From: Acidimicrobiaceae bacterium
GTDB taxonomy: Bacteria > Actinomycetota > Acidimicrobiia > Acidimicrobiales > RAAP-2
Assembly (NCBI GenBank): GCA_947455165.1
Contig: CANGMP010000008.1
Location: 1-41,336, forward strand
DNA length: 41,336 nucleotides
Reading direction: 5' to 3'
Shown piece by piece: positions 14,570 to 24,226 of the stretch (the stretch's first letter is position 1; each line of letters begins with the position of its first letter). The notes beneath the pieces were generated by a model that worked only from the letters and a program-made list of their open reading frames with translations, made no database searches and was not told the DNA's origin. Position numbers and translations under genes: made by a program.

Positions 14570-16527
14570 TCCCGCTCCTCACGTCGACGAATGAACGAGA
14601 GTAGCGAGCCGAAGCCAATGGTGAGCCCACCGGCCCAGAGCCAAACAATCAGAGGCTCTACGGTGACACCGAGGACCACGGAACCGGGTGGTAGGTCGTT
14701 GGCGACCTGGGCTCCCGACGTCGTACCCGTGCCACCAATGGCGTCGAAGGTGACATACACGTCACGCCAGAAATTCGAGGAGATGGCGGGGGTGCCGACC
14801 ACCTGGCCGTCGCGACCGTGAAAGGTCGTAATCGCAGGTCGAAGTGGTCCGTGGTCATTCACGCGAACATTGAGCTGGGTCGCTTGGCGCAGTTCGTCGT
14901 TGACGTTTCGAAGTCCGAGGTAGGTGATGCGCTGTCCGGCCACAATCGTTGATTGACCCTTGGCGAGCGCCACTTCGGTCTTGGTGGCCAGCGTTGTCGA
15001 GGTCACGATGCCGAGTGAGAGCAAGACAACGCCCAGGTGCACCACCATGCCACCGGCCGTCGGTCCAAGAAGTCCGCGCCAGAGGTGATCGCCGCGTTGT
15101 CGGGCACTGCGGAGCGAGCCGAGCAGCGTGCGACCGGCCGCACCGGCCGCCACGGTCGCGAGGAAGTAGCAACTCAAAAGAACCGGGCGGTGCACCCCGG
15201 CCAACCAGATGGTCAACGTAACGCCGAGCGCGACCCAGGCCGTGGGGCGCACTCGACTCCACAGCACGTGGCGATCGGTCTTACGCCATCCGGCCAAGGG
15301 AGCGATGGCCATCAAGGTCAAAATTGCTACGCCAACGGGCGCTGCGACCTTGGCGAAGTAGGGCGCGCCGACGCTGACTTGGCCACCGTTGATCGCCTCG
15401 TAGAGCAGCGGGAAGGCTGTGCCGACGAGCACCACGATGGCGAAACCAACGAAGAGAATGTTGTTGGCGACAAAGAGTCCCTCGCGACTGAGCGCGGCGT
15501 CGACACCCACCGGGGAGCGCAGCCGGTCACCTCGCCACGCCAAGAGCGCCGTACCACCGCCGACGGTGATAGCGAAAAATCCAATGAGAATCGGACCGAG
15601 TGTGCTCGACGAGAATGCGTGAACGCTCTGCAGGACGCCAGAACGGGTAAAGAACGTGCCGAGAATGGTGAGTGCGAAGGTCACAATGGCCAGCGAGAGG
15701 TTCCACACACGAAACAGGCCTCGACGGTCTTGAACGATGATCGAGTGCACGTACGCGGTGCCGGTCAACCACGGCAACAGCGCGGCGTTCTCGACGGGGT
15801 CCCAGCCCCAGAATCCACCCCAGCCGAGCACTTGATAGCTCCACCACGCACCGAGCACGATGCCGACACTGAGTACACCCCACGACAGAACGGTCCAACG
15901 GCGAAGTCGCACCGGCCAACGTTCGTCAACTCGACCAGTGATCAGCATGGCCAACGCAAAGACGAAGGGCACCGTAAATCCAACGAAGCCGGCGTAGAGC
16001 AGTGGGGGGTGGGCCGCAACGAGAGGGTTGTTCTGGAGCAACGCGTTTGGTCCGGCTCCCTGCGAGGTGGCGGCCATGGGGTTGGGCACAAAGGGGTCGG
16101 CCGGACCGACCATGAGGCCGAGGAAGAACGCCGCGACCCCGAAGAGCAGCAGCGTGGCCCACTGCACGACCCCGTCTGCGGCGTCCTGGCGATAACGGCG
16201 AACGACAAAGGCGACGAGGGCCGTGAGCAACAGGGCCCACAGCAAGATCGAGCCTTCGAGCGCGCTCCACATACCGGTCATGGAGTAGATGGTTGGTGTG
16301 AAGGTGGCGTTGTTGTCGGCCACGTAGGCCAGATCAAAGTTGTGCGTCAGGAGTGCCACTTGCATCACGACCACAGCCGCAATGGTGAAGAGCAGACCGA
16401 GGACCGCTACTGAAAGAAATGACGTTCCCCGGCGACGGCGAATGGCGTAACCCTGAACAACAATGCCAACCAGGAAGGTGACAAAGGCCGCATCAACGGC
16501 GAGCCGTCCGAGAGTGGAGGCCGTCAT
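14566..16527 (-). CDS. ccmF: Haem lyase CcmF
   Basis: This 653-residue polytopic membrane protein has many hydrophobic helices. The tryptophan-rich WWD-type segment GWGGFWGWDPVENAALLPWL, near residue 240, binds haem at the periplasmic face and is diagnostic of CcmF. Conserved HPPLLYAGFVG (haem-ligand His) and FFTRSGVLQSVHAF also match. The length is normal for the family. CcmF with CcmH ligates haem from holo-CcmE to apocytochrome c. ATGA overlaps couple it to ccmE upstream and ccmG downstream. Confidence 0.97.
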   Translation of the reverse strand: MTASTLGRLAVDAAFVTFLVGIVVQGYAIRRRRGTSFLSVAVLGLLFTIAAVVVMQVALLTHNFDLAYVADNNATFTPTIYSMTGMWSALEGSILLWALLLTALVAFVVRRYRQDAADGVVQWATLLLFGVAAFFLGLMVGPADPFVPNPMAATSQGAGPNALLQNNPLVAAHPPLLYAGFVGFTVPFVFALAMLITGRVDERWPVRLRRWTVLSWGVLSVGIVLGAWWSYQVLGWGGFWGWDPVENAALLPWLTGTAYVHSIIVQDRRGLFRVWNLSLAIVTFALTILGTFFTRSGVLQSVHAFSSSTLGPILIGFFAITVGGGTALLAWRGDRLRSPVGVDAALSREGLFVANNILFVGFAIVVLVGTAFPLLYEAINGGQVSVGAPYFAKVAAPVGVAILTLMAIAPLAGWRKTDRHVLWSRVRPTAWVALGVTLTIWLAGVHRPVLLSCYFLATVAAGAAGRTLLGSLRSARQRGDHLWRGLLGPTAGGMVVHLGVVLLSLGIVTSTTLATKTEVALAKGQSTIVAGQRITYLGLRNVNDELRQATQLNVRVNDHGPLRPAITTFHGRDGQVVGTPAISSNFWRDVYVTFDAIGGTGTTSGAQVANDLPPGSVVLGVTVEPLIVWLWAGGLTIGFGSLLSFIRRREERE

Positions 16528-17003
16528 CGAACCGACCCGTCCGAACCCTTCACGCGATCGGGGTTCTTCTGGATGTATTCGGCGCTGTGCTTCACCATGA
16601 TCTGGGTAGCTCGGAAGGAGTACGAGGTCGTGGTCGTGAACTTTCCGACGACCACAACGGGGATTCCGGGACGGAAGAGTTGTGGTGGCGTACCAATGGC
16701 CGTGACCGAAACGATCTCACTCTTCTTGCCCCGAATGACAAAATCGGCGCCGTGTGAAGTGCGCACAACGGTGCCCTTCACGACCATGCCCTCCAGGCGG
16801 ACGGGCTTGATACCGACGCTGGCGCGGTCCTTATAGACCTCGCTCACCGTTTTGAAGTAGTCGAGCGAGTGCAACATGCCTTGACTCAAGAGCAAGCCAA
16901 TTGCGACGACGAGGACGCCAATCACCACGAAGGTGCGACGGCGGGACTCCTTCGGGGCCGTCGCAATGACGGGCGTGAGGTCGAGCGAAGTCTCGCTAGT
17001 CAC
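16524..17003 (-). CDS. ccmE: Haem chaperone CcmE
   Basis: From GTG 17003 the protein is 159 residues: one N-terminal transmembrane helix (about 24-43) and a periplasmic OB-fold. The haem-binding motif HxxxY is present as H139-S-A-E-Y143, so this is the canonical His form and not the Cys variant. An in-frame start 13 codons upstream would overlap ccmD more deeply; GTG 17003 overlaps the ccmD stop by 8 nt and begins the expected cytoplasmic tail. CcmE receives haem from the CcmABCD complex and hands it to CcmF. Confidence 0.94.
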   Translation of the reverse strand: MTSETSLDLTPVIATAPKESRRRTFVVIGVLVVAIGLLLSQGMLHSLDYFKTVSEVYKDRASVGIKPVRLEGMVVKGTVVRTSHGADFVIRGKKSEIVSVTAIGTPPQLFRPGIPVVVVGKFTTTTSYSFRATQIMVKHSAEYIQKNPDRVKGSDGSVR

Positions 17004-17088
17004 GGCGACGAGATCTCCACCAGAGTGACAAGGCGTACCCACCGAGCGTCACGATGCTGATGAGGTACCCCGCGTTGACGTAGTTCAT
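16996..17088 (-). CDS. ccmD: CcmD-like single-helix protein, 30 aa
   Basis: A 30-residue frame, MNYVNAGYLISIVTLGGYAL followed by SLWWRSRRRD, has one membrane helix and a basic C-terminal tail, which is the CcmD layout (tyrosine near the start, helix, arginines). It lies precisely between ccmC (4-nt ATGA overlap, 17085-17088) and ccmE (8-nt overlap). CcmD is needed to release holo-CcmE from the CcmABC complex. It is easily missed by gene finders because of its length. Confidence 0.88.
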   Translation of the reverse strand: MNYVNAGYLISIVTLGGYALSLWWRSRRRD

Positions 17089-17807
17089 GCACCGGCCTCC
17101 GTGCGTCGAGCCTCGAGGGCCGCTTCGAGATCGGCCGACTCGTTGGCGGCCGAAACACTGCCCACGCGATAGCGCGCCCGCACGAGCCACGCGAAGTCCA
17201 GCGAAAGCGCGATAAAGCTGAGCAGCAGCGTCCACGCCATCGATCCGTGAATCTTCAAGTGGCGATTGTCAGTGAAGACCGTGGCCCCCTGGTGGAGGGT
17301 CTTCCACCAGACCACCGAGAAGTGGACGATGGGAACATTGATTGCCGTCAAGATGGCAAAGACGGCACTGCGACGTGCTCGCAACAGTGGGTCGTCGTTC
17401 GCTCGACGAAGGGCCAGATAGCCCAGCATCAAGACACCGAGCACGGCCGTTGAGGTCAATCGCGCGTCCCAGACCCACCACACACCCCAGGTCGGGCGGC
17501 CCCAGATCGAACCGGTGATGAGCGTCAGAGCAATAAAGACAGTTGAGACTTCGACGGCCGCGGCGGCGATCCGGTCGGCGGTGACCGAACGAGTACGGGG
17601 CCACAGGTACAGCGCACTGGCGAGAGTGGCTGTGCCAAATGAGAGGTAGAGGGCAACCCAGGCTTGGGCCGGGTGAATGTAAACGAGACGCGCAAGCTCA
17701 CCCTGGACCTTGTCGGCGGGGGTCACGAAGTAACCCATCCACAAAGTGATCAAGGTCGTAACCAGAGCTACGGGGCCCAATATGAGTGCAGTCAGTTTTT
17801 TCATCAC
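17085..17807 (-). CDS. ccmC: Haem exporter/handling protein CcmC
   Basis: This 240-residue protein with six hydrophobic helices has the tryptophan-rich haem-handling segment WGRPTWGVWWVWDARLTS, and YIHPAQAW and HFSVVWWKTLHQG supply the flanking His residues. CcmC attaches haem to CcmE. A hydrophilic C-terminal tail of about 40 residues (SAANESADLEAALEARRTEA) follows the last helix. Overlaps of 4 nt join it to ccmB and ccmD. Confidence 0.95.
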   Translation of the reverse strand: MMKKLTALILGPVALVTTLITLWMGYFVTPADKVQGELARLVYIHPAQAWVALYLSFGTATLASALYLWPRTRSVTADRIAAAAVEVSTVFIALTLITGSIWGRPTWGVWWVWDARLTSTAVLGVLMLGYLALRRANDDPLLRARRSAVFAILTAINVPIVHFSVVWWKTLHQGATVFTDNRHLKIHGSMAWTLLLSFIALSLDFAWLVRARYRVGSVSAANESADLEAALEARRTEAGA

Positions 17808-18463
17808 GATTCCTCTAATGCACCGTAAAGGAGAACGCCGATACTCCCATACGCCACCAGCGAGAAAATCAGCAAAAGTACCCAGCGCGAAAGCGAACCG
17901 GCCGAAATGAGTGAAGAAAAGGAGCGTTCGCCGGCAATGAGGATGGGGGCAAAAGCCGGTAGGGCCAGCACCGGCAACAGCGTGGCCGAGCTGGAACTCG
18001 AGCTCGCCACGAGTCCGTAGAGCACCCCGGCGGCCGAGAGTGTCGCCGTGGCAAGCAAGACAATCGGCAACGTAACGAGTGCCGCGTGAACCGGCACGTG
18101 CAATAAGACGGTCGTACCAAAGAGCAGGGCGGTGGCGGTGGCAAAGAGCTGGACCAGCATGGCTGCCGCCTTGCCGAGAAAGACACCGCCGGCGTCGAGA
18201 CCAAGGGTCAGGAGTGAAGTACGGGTTCCGCGCGGACTTTCAATTTGGCTCGAACGATTGATGACGAGCAGGGCCACCAACGTCACCACGAGATAAAAGA
18301 GACCCGGAGCAATGCGACTCTGTTGGCGAGCGTCGGGCCCCACGGCCAGTCCGCACAGTACGAGAGCCATTAGACCAAAGGGCAGTACCTGCCACAGCAG
18401 AACGCGGCTACGCAGTTCAATGCGCAGGTCCTTCAGCGCCACGAGATAGGCCGTGCGCATCAT
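17804..18463 (-). CDS. ccmB: ABC-type haem exporter permease CcmB
   Basis: This 219-residue protein has about six transmembrane helices and the N-terminal LKDLRIELRSRVLLWQVLPF characteristic of CcmB. It pairs with the CcmA ATPase to release holo-CcmE from CcmC. The ATG shares one base with the ccmA TAA (TAATG). Length is as expected. Confidence 0.93.
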   Translation of the reverse strand: MMRTAYLVALKDLRIELRSRVLLWQVLPFGLMALVLCGLAVGPDARQQSRIAPGLFYLVVTLVALLVINRSSQIESPRGTRTSLLTLGLDAGGVFLGKAAAMLVQLFATATALLFGTTVLLHVPVHAALVTLPIVLLATATLSAAGVLYGLVASSSSSSATLLPVLALPAFAPILIAGERSFSSLISAGSLSRWVLLLIFSLVAYGSIGVLLYGALEES

Positions 18464-19101
18464 TAGCCGACTCGCTCGATTCGACCACCGCGCATCTCAA
18501 TGTGACTCGCCACAACGTCGCGACGAACGGGATCGTGCGACGAGAGAACGACGGTCGCCCCGCTGGCCGTGGCGTGATTAATCAGATCGCTCATGAGGTC
18601 GCGACCAGCGTCGTCCAAACTCGCGTACGGCTCGTCGAGCAACCACAGTTGTGGTCGGCGAACTAGTAGCCAGGCCAGTCCCAAGCGACGTCGTTGACCA
18701 GCACTCAGAAGTTTCACCGGCGTTCGGAGACGCCCACCGAGGCCAACTCGCTCCAGGGCTGGGGCGACCAGCGCCACGTCCAACCGCAGGGCGCGAGCCG
18801 CAAACAGCAAGTTGTCGGTAGCGGAGAGGTCGTCATAAAAGGAACCTTCGTGACCCAGCCAGCCAACGTTGCGACGTACTTGGCGGCGCTGCGTGGTGGC
18901 GAGGTCAAAGTTCAAGACGTGACCACTCCCCCGCGTCGGTGCTTCGAGTCCGGCGAGGAGGCGAAGGAGGCTGGTCTTGCCAACTCCGTTGGGCCCCGTA
19001 ACGACGTAACTCGTTGCGCCTTCGAGTTCGAGGTTGACTCCCGCGAGTAGCGGGAAGGTTCCGGCGGTGACAACAATGTCCCGCAGCGAGGCGATGGCCA
19101 T
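18463..19101 (-). CDS. ccmA: ABC-type haem exporter ATPase CcmA
   Basis: This 212-residue ATPase has Walker A GPNGVGKTSLLR, the signature LSAGQRRRLGLAWLL and Walker B LWLLDEPYASLD, followed by SSHDP (switch His). It is the ATPase for CcmB. It is the first gene of the ccm set and starts 23 nt after the gmd stop on the same strand. I see no convincing SD, and a 16-bp palindrome (19113-19128) sits in the gap. Read-through from gmd or a promoter inside the gmd 3' end are both possible. Confidence 0.94.
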   Translation of the reverse strand: MAIASLRDIVVTAGTFPLLAGVNLELEGATSYVVTGPNGVGKTSLLRLLAGLEAPTRGSGHVLNFDLATTQRRQVRRNVGWLGHEGSFYDDLSATDNLLFAARALRLDVALVAPALERVGLGGRLRTPVKLLSAGQRRRLGLAWLLVRRPQLWLLDEPYASLDDAGRDLMSDLINHATASGATVVLSSHDPVRRDVVASHIEMRGGRIERVG

Positions 19102-19112
19102 GTGGCTCGGCC

Positions 19113-20123
<1,011 letters not shown>

Positions 20124-20169
20124 CTACTCTACCGAACGGCGTGAGGATTTTTCAGGAGGCGCAAAGTCG

Positions 20170-20175
20170 TAATCT
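20170..20175 (+). promoter_or_regulatory. -10 box for leaderless transcript of the glycosyltransferase gene
   Basis: TAATCT is followed by 7 nt (TTGACTC) and the ATG at 20183, with no SD in between. Confidence 0.55.
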
Positions 20176-20182
20176 TTGACTC

Positions 20183-21211
20183 ATGGCACGCCTGGCAATC
20201 GTCAGTTTCCGCCTCGGACTGACTGATGGCGTCTCCATCGAAGCCGAAAAGTGGACGGACGCACTCGAGAGTCTCGGTCACGAGGTCTTTACTGTGGCCG
20301 GCGAGGGCAACGTCGACTACACGATTCCCGGTCTCGCCATCGACGCCGCCGAGGACGTTGACATGGACGAGTTGCGACGAGTGCTCGATCTCGCTGACCT
20401 GGTCATCGTGGAGAACTTGGCCTCGCTACCCCTAAACCTTGATGCTCGAGACGCCATCTACGAAGTCCTGCGCGATCGGGTGGCCATCTTCCGACACCAC
20501 GATTTGCCGTGGCAGCGCCCCCACCTCGAACACCTCGAGGGTCCGAGCCATCTCGGTCCTTGGGCCCACGTCACCATCAACGACCGCTCACGGCTGGAGC
20601 TAGCGCAGCGCGGCATCGCCGCGACGACCATTCCCAACCACTTCGATTGCAGCCCCCCAGTCGGTCGACGCGAACTGATGCGTCAGTCGATTCGCGTGAA
20701 GGGTTCGGCGGCCGTTGTCCTTCAACCAACTCGAGCCATTCCCCGCAAGAACGTGACTGCCGGCTTGCGTCTCGCCGAACGGCTCGGTGGGATCTTCTGG
20801 TTGCTCGGCAGGGCCGAGGATGGCTTTGGTCCCGACCTCGAGCGGCTCTTGAATCTTTCGATGACTGGTGTTCGCCGTGGACTTTCGGTCGGTGCCACGA
20901 TGGATGACGCGTACGCCGGGTGCGACCTCGTAGTCATGCCATCCACCTGGGAAGGTTTTGGTAATCCCGTGATTGAGGCAGTGACGCACCGCAAGCCACT
21001 CGCTCGCTACCCCTACCCCGTCATGGAAGAGATTGAGTCGCACGGATTCCACTTCTTCGACCTCGATGACATCGACGGAATCCAAGCTGCGCTCAACGAT
21101 CCCTTCGCGGAGTTCCTCGACAAGAACTGGGCCATTGCCAAAGCCAACTACGACCTGACCCTCCTGCCCGCTCGTTTGGCCACTCTTCTCGCGTCGGTCG
21201 GAATTCTCTAG
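20183..21211 (+). CDS. Glycosyltransferase, GT-B fold (GT4-like)
   Basis: This 342-residue cytosolic protein has an N-terminal Rossmann half (MARLAIVSFRLGLTDGVSIE, with the Gly-rich loop after beta-1) and a C-terminal half with QPTRAIPRKNVTAGLRLAE and MPSTWEGFGNPVIEAV. The latter carries the EGFGxxxxE nucleotide-sugar motif of family 4 enzymes. The conserved RKN at the second domain entry also fits. Donor and acceptor are unknown. Divergence from gmd suggests a GDP-deoxysugar or mannose donor, but this is only contextual. It has its own leaderless-type promoter. Confidence 0.82.
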   Translation: MARLAIVSFRLGLTDGVSIEAEKWTDALESLGHEVFTVAGEGNVDYTIPGLAIDAAEDVDMDELRRVLDLADLVIVENLASLPLNLDARDAIYEVLRDRVAIFRHHDLPWQRPHLEHLEGPSHLGPWAHVTINDRSRLELAQRGIAATTIPNHFDCSPPVGRRELMRQSIRVKGSAAVVLQPTRAIPRKNVTAGLRLAERLGGIFWLLGRAEDGFGPDLERLLNLSMTGVRRGLSVGATMDDAYAGCDLVVMPSTWEGFGNPVIEAVTHRKPLARYPYPVMEEIESHGFHFFDLDDIDGIQAALNDPFAEFLDKNWAIAKANYDLTLLPARLATLLASVGIL

Positions 21212-21219
21212 TTCCCCGT

Positions 21220-21225
21220 TAGTCT
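21220..21225 (+). promoter_or_regulatory. -10 box for leaderless transcript of TetR gene
   Basis: TAGTCT lies 8 nt before the ATG at 21234, in the 22-nt gap after the glycosyltransferase stop. It supports ATG 21234 over the ATG at 21243. Confidence 0.45.
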
Positions 21226-21233
21226 CACGCGCC

Positions 21234-21845
21234 ATGGGAGCGATGCTGAACAACTCAACGAACGACGAGCGCCGTCAGCAGATTCTGCAAATCGCTACTC
21301 GAATCTTTGCCCGGCAGGGCTTTCAAACCACCACGATGGAACAGGTTGGTCGTGAGGTGGGCTTTACCAAGCCCATCATCTACCAACACTTCCCCAGCAA
21401 GGACGCCCTGTACTCCGAAATTGTTGCGACGACGGCGGAGCGCCTGTTGGCCTCACTCCACGTGGCCACCGAGGCGCAGAGTTCGCCTCGCGGCAAGGTC
21501 GAAGCAGCCTTTCGCGTGTACTTTGATCTCGTCGTGCGTGAATCCGACGCCTTTCGAGTGCTGTTCTTGCAAGCCGGCTCCACTGAACACAGTCGTCAAC
21601 TGCGAGCCGTCGAAGTCGACCTCGTGTCGTTTATCGAACCACTCCTCACGGCCGATCTTGACAGCGATCACCGACGTGAACTCGCCGGTGGCGTCGTCGG
21701 CATGGCCGAAGGTGCGGCGGTCGTCTGGCTGGTCCGCCAGGCTCGTGCCGGTTGGCCCGAGCCAACCGACGACGAAGCGGAAATCTTGGCTCGTCGAATT
21801 TCGACGCTGGCCTGGGGTGGCCTCCGCGCCATTTCGCAGCGCTAG
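21234..21845 (+). CDS. TetR-family regulator
   Basis: In this 203-residue regulator, residues 10-60 form the DNA-binding domain (RRQQILQIATRIFARQGFQT, then MEQVGREVGFTKPIIYQHFPSKDALY). The rest is a helical ligand-binding and dimerisation domain of no recognised specificity. A second ATG three codons in is possible, but the TAGTCT box fits the first. The stop interlocks with that of the LMW phosphatase (CTAG, 21842-21845). The target is not evident; the adjacent glycosyltransferase is upstream on the same strand. Confidence 0.88.
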   Translation: MGAMLNNSTNDERRQQILQIATRIFARQGFQTTTMEQVGREVGFTKPIIYQHFPSKDALYSEIVATTAERLLASLHVATEAQSSPRGKVEAAFRVYFDLVVRESDAFRVLFLQAGSTEHSRQLRAVEVDLVSFIEPLLTADLDSDHRRELAGGVVGMAEGAAVVWLVRQARAGWPEPTDDEAEILARRISTLAWGGLRAISQR

Positions 21846-22378
21846 TTCAGCAGCGAATCGTCTTCGGCCAACAGCACGCCAAGTGCTTGCGTGAGTTCCC
21901 AGAGCTCGGCCGCCGTTCGGTCGTACGTCTCTTGATCACCGCCGGCCGGGTCGACGACATCCCAAATCACGTCGGGAGCCAGGTCACTGACTATCGCCAC
22001 GCGCTCAAAGAGGGGGCCATCGAGTGGCGCCGTTGCTACAAAGTGTTTGATCTGCACGACCTTGTGGGACCCGTGAGCGTGATTGGTGCGAACAAAGGTG
22101 ACGTGATCGGCCTCGCTGGCAAAGATCGCGTCGGCCCAGGCCACGTCGTCATCAGTGATCTGTCGCGAACGGTGGAGCGTGAACTCATAGTCGCCGAGTT
22201 CTTCGATGCCTTGCAGGGCGGTGAGAGTGCGCGAACTCATCGCCTGATTCTCAATCGCGAAGGTGCCGGCCGTGCGGACCTCCCACTCCCAACCCTGCGT
22301 TTCGGCGAGCGTCTCGAGCATGAAGCCGTGCATGACGGACCGTGCGACATTGCCGGTGCAGAGCGTGAGGATCTTCAT
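21842..22378 (-). CDS. Low-molecular-weight phosphotyrosine phosphatase family protein
   Basis: This 178-residue protein has the LMW-PTP P-loop CTGNVARS (C7, R13, S14) at the N terminus and the general-acid Asp in VVDPAGG (D143). Both catalytic elements are intact. The family includes protein tyrosine phosphatases and thioredoxin-linked arsenate reductases. With no ars genes and a CTGNVARS loop, phosphatase activity, perhaps on wall-related or tyrosine-kinase substrates, is the likelier role. A TAGCGT box 8 nt before the ATG suggests an independent leaderless transcript downstream of the monooxygenase hairpin. Confidence 0.87.
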   Translation of the reverse strand: MKILTLCTGNVARSVMHGFMLETLAETQGWEWEVRTAGTFAIENQAMSSRTLTALQGIEELGDYEFTLHRSRQITDDDVAWADAIFASEADHVTFVRTNHAHGSHKVVQIKHFVATAPLDGPLFERVAIVSDLAPDVIWDVVDPAGGDQETYDRTAAELWELTQALGVLLAEDDSLLN

Positions 22379-22386
22379 GGGAGGGA

Positions 22387-22392
22387 ACGCTA
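22387..22392 (-). promoter_or_regulatory. -10 box of the LMW phosphatase gene
   Basis: TAGCGT on the minus strand is 8 nt from the ATG at 22378. There is no SD (GGGAGGG is on the opposite strand). Confidence 0.4.
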
Positions 22393-22403
22393 CTTCGCGG
22401 CAT

Positions 22404-22431
22404 CTTCGTTTCTCGGTTACGAGAAACGAAG
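22404..22431 (-). terminator. 12-bp perfect stem-loop enclosing the monooxygenase stop codon
   Basis: CTTCGTTTCTCG (22404-22415), loop GTTA, CGAGAAACGAAG (22420-22431). The TAA of the minus-strand monooxygenase is in the loop. No T-run follows, so it may be a processing or stability hairpin or a Rho-linked terminator. Confidence 0.65.
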
Positions 22432-24198
22432 TCCTTCGAACGTACCGGACTCACGCCACTGCGTCATGAGATTGAAGTAGGCGACGGCCCCGTCGGGATA
22501 TCCGGCCGAGTTCATGTGTTCACGACGGCCCATGGGCTTGCCCTCGTTGTTGTAGTAGCCCGGCGTGCACTCGGTGTTGCCGAAGAACGATCGTCCGGCA
22601 GTTTCAATGCGTCGTACCCACTCGGCCTGCGCGTCGGGCTCGGCCTCGACCACGGTGGCCCCAGTGTCAATGGCGTGGCGAATGACGCTGGCAATGGTCG
22701 CACCCGCCTCAAGGAAGTTGTGAGGAATATTGGAGACCAGGTTGGCCGCCTGGGCGATACCAATGACAAACATGTTGGGGAATCCATGGACGTGCAGGCC
22801 GTGCAGCGTCTCCATGCCATCGGCCCATCGTTCAGTCAGTAGCTGGTTGCGACCCTTGATTGGAAAGCCCGAGTCCCGGGCGTGCTCGTTGCCAACTTCA
22901 AATCCGGACGCCAGCACCAAACAGTCGAGCTCGTAGTGAACGCCGTTGACCCAGGCACCGGTCGCGTCAATGCGCTCGACGCCTTGGCCGTCGGTGTCGA
23001 TCAAGTGTGTCGTGGGGTTGTTGTACGAGGCGAGGTACTCGTCGTGAAAGCAGGGTCGCTTACACAATTGGCGATACCAGGGCTTTAAGTGTTCGGCAGT
23101 TTCGTGGTCCTGCACGATGGCGTCGACGCGGGCTCGAATCTCTTCCATCTTCTCGTCGTCACTGGCTTCGTACGCCTCCTGCTGGATGGCCGGGGTGTAC
23201 TCACCACGTTCGGTCACGAGGGCCACCACGCGGTCTCGAATGCGCTTGGAGATGTCGGTCCATCCATCCTTGACGAGGTCCTCATCCGTAAAGCCTCCGG
23301 TCTGGAGGGTGGTGAAGTTCATCAGCCATTCGTACTGCCAGCCCGACTTCAGGGTCTTGAACCATTCGGGTTCAATCGGGTGATTGTTGCGGACATCGAT
23401 TGACGAAGGCGTGCGCTGGAAGACAAAGAGCTCGCCGGATGAGCGAGAGAGATGGGGCACGCACTGGATGCCCGTGGCGCCCGTACCAATGATTCCCACC
23501 TTCTTGTCACCCAGGTTGGTCATGGGCGCGCCGTAGCGATCGCCACCGGTGTAGCCGTAGTTCCACCGGCTGGTGTGGAACATCTCGCCTTCGAAGGCCT
23601 CAAGTCCCGGAATGCCGGGCAGGTGAGGTTTGGCAATCGGTCCGGTTCCGAGGGCGATGAACTTCGCTGTGAAGTTGTCACCACGGTCCGTCACAAAACG
23701 CCAGCGTTGAATCTCCTCTTCCCACGTGATTGACGTGATGTTGGTCGACAGCAGCGCGTTGTCGTAGAGCGAGAAGGTGGTCGCAATTTTTTGGGCGTGG
23801 GCAAAGATTTCGTACCCCGGGACGTACTTGGCCGAGGGCATCGAGCCGGTCTCTTCGAGCAGCGGGAGATAGACCATTGCAGCGGTGTCGCACATGGCGC
23901 CCGGATAGCGATTCCAATACCAGACCCCACCGACGTCACCCGCCCGATCAATCAGTCGAACACTGTCGACTCCGGCCTGCTTGAGGCGGGCTCCCGTAAC
24001 GAGTCCCGAGAAGCCGGCGCCGACTATGGCCACTTCGACGTCATCAGCGACGGGGTCGCGAGGTTCGGGTTCGGCGTAGCTGTCAGCGAACATTGCGGCG
24101 AACTTGCCGGTCGGCTTGATGTACTGCTCGGCCCCTTCGGGACGGATGCGCTTGTCACGCTCGGCGCGATACTTGGCCTGAAGATCTTCTCGGTTCAC
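22417..24198 (-). CDS. Baeyer-Villiger type flavin monooxygenase
   Basis: This 593-residue FAD/NADPH enzyme has the first Rossmann motif VAIVGAGFSGL near residue 56, a VGGVWYWNRYPGAMCD block, the Baeyer-Villiger fingerprint FEGEMFHTSRWN near 200, and the NADPH Rossmann motif VGIIGTGATGIQ. It fits the cyclohexanone/phenylacetone monooxygenase group, which converts ketones to esters or lactones with O2. The fingerprint's final residue is Asn, not the usual Pro or Asp. The start is GTG 24198 with a TAGGTT box 6 nt upstream and no SD. A TetR regulator lies just upstream on the same strand. Substrate is unknown; a terpenoid or steroid ketone is plausible. Confidence 0.93.
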   Translation of the reverse strand: MNREDLQAKYRAERDKRIRPEGAEQYIKPTGKFAAMFADSYAEPEPRDPVADDVEVAIVGAGFSGLVTGARLKQAGVDSVRLIDRAGDVGGVWYWNRYPGAMCDTAAMVYLPLLEETGSMPSAKYVPGYEIFAHAQKIATTFSLYDNALLSTNITSITWEEEIQRWRFVTDRGDNFTAKFIALGTGPIAKPHLPGIPGLEAFEGEMFHTSRWNYGYTGGDRYGAPMTNLGDKKVGIIGTGATGIQCVPHLSRSSGELFVFQRTPSSIDVRNNHPIEPEWFKTLKSGWQYEWLMNFTTLQTGGFTDEDLVKDGWTDISKRIRDRVVALVTERGEYTPAIQQEAYEASDDEKMEEIRARVDAIVQDHETAEHLKPWYRQLCKRPCFHDEYLASYNNPTTHLIDTDGQGVERIDATGAWVNGVHYELDCLVLASGFEVGNEHARDSGFPIKGRNQLLTERWADGMETLHGLHVHGFPNMFVIGIAQAANLVSNIPHNFLEAGATIASVIRHAIDTGATVVEAEPDAQAEWVRRIETAGRSFFGNTECTPGYYNNEGKPMGRREHMNSAGYPDGAVAYFNLMTQWRESGTFEGLRFS

Positions 24199-24204
24199 CT
24201 AAAA

Positions 24205-24210
24205 AACCTA
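24205..24210 (-). promoter_or_regulatory. -10 box of the monooxygenase gene
   Basis: TAGGTT on the minus strand, 6 nt (TTTTAG) before the GTG at 24198. It lies in the 28-nt gap after the TetR stop, so the enzyme gene can be expressed on its own. Confidence 0.5.
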
Positions 24211-24226
24211 TCCGTTTCGCGTGGCA

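Noticed and set aside
15037-16413. Long plus-strand open frame (458 codons) opposite ccmF
   Set aside because: Its sequence is Glu/Arg/Gly/His-rich with no domain, and it is exactly antisense to a well-conserved ccmF. High GC leaves such antisense frames open.
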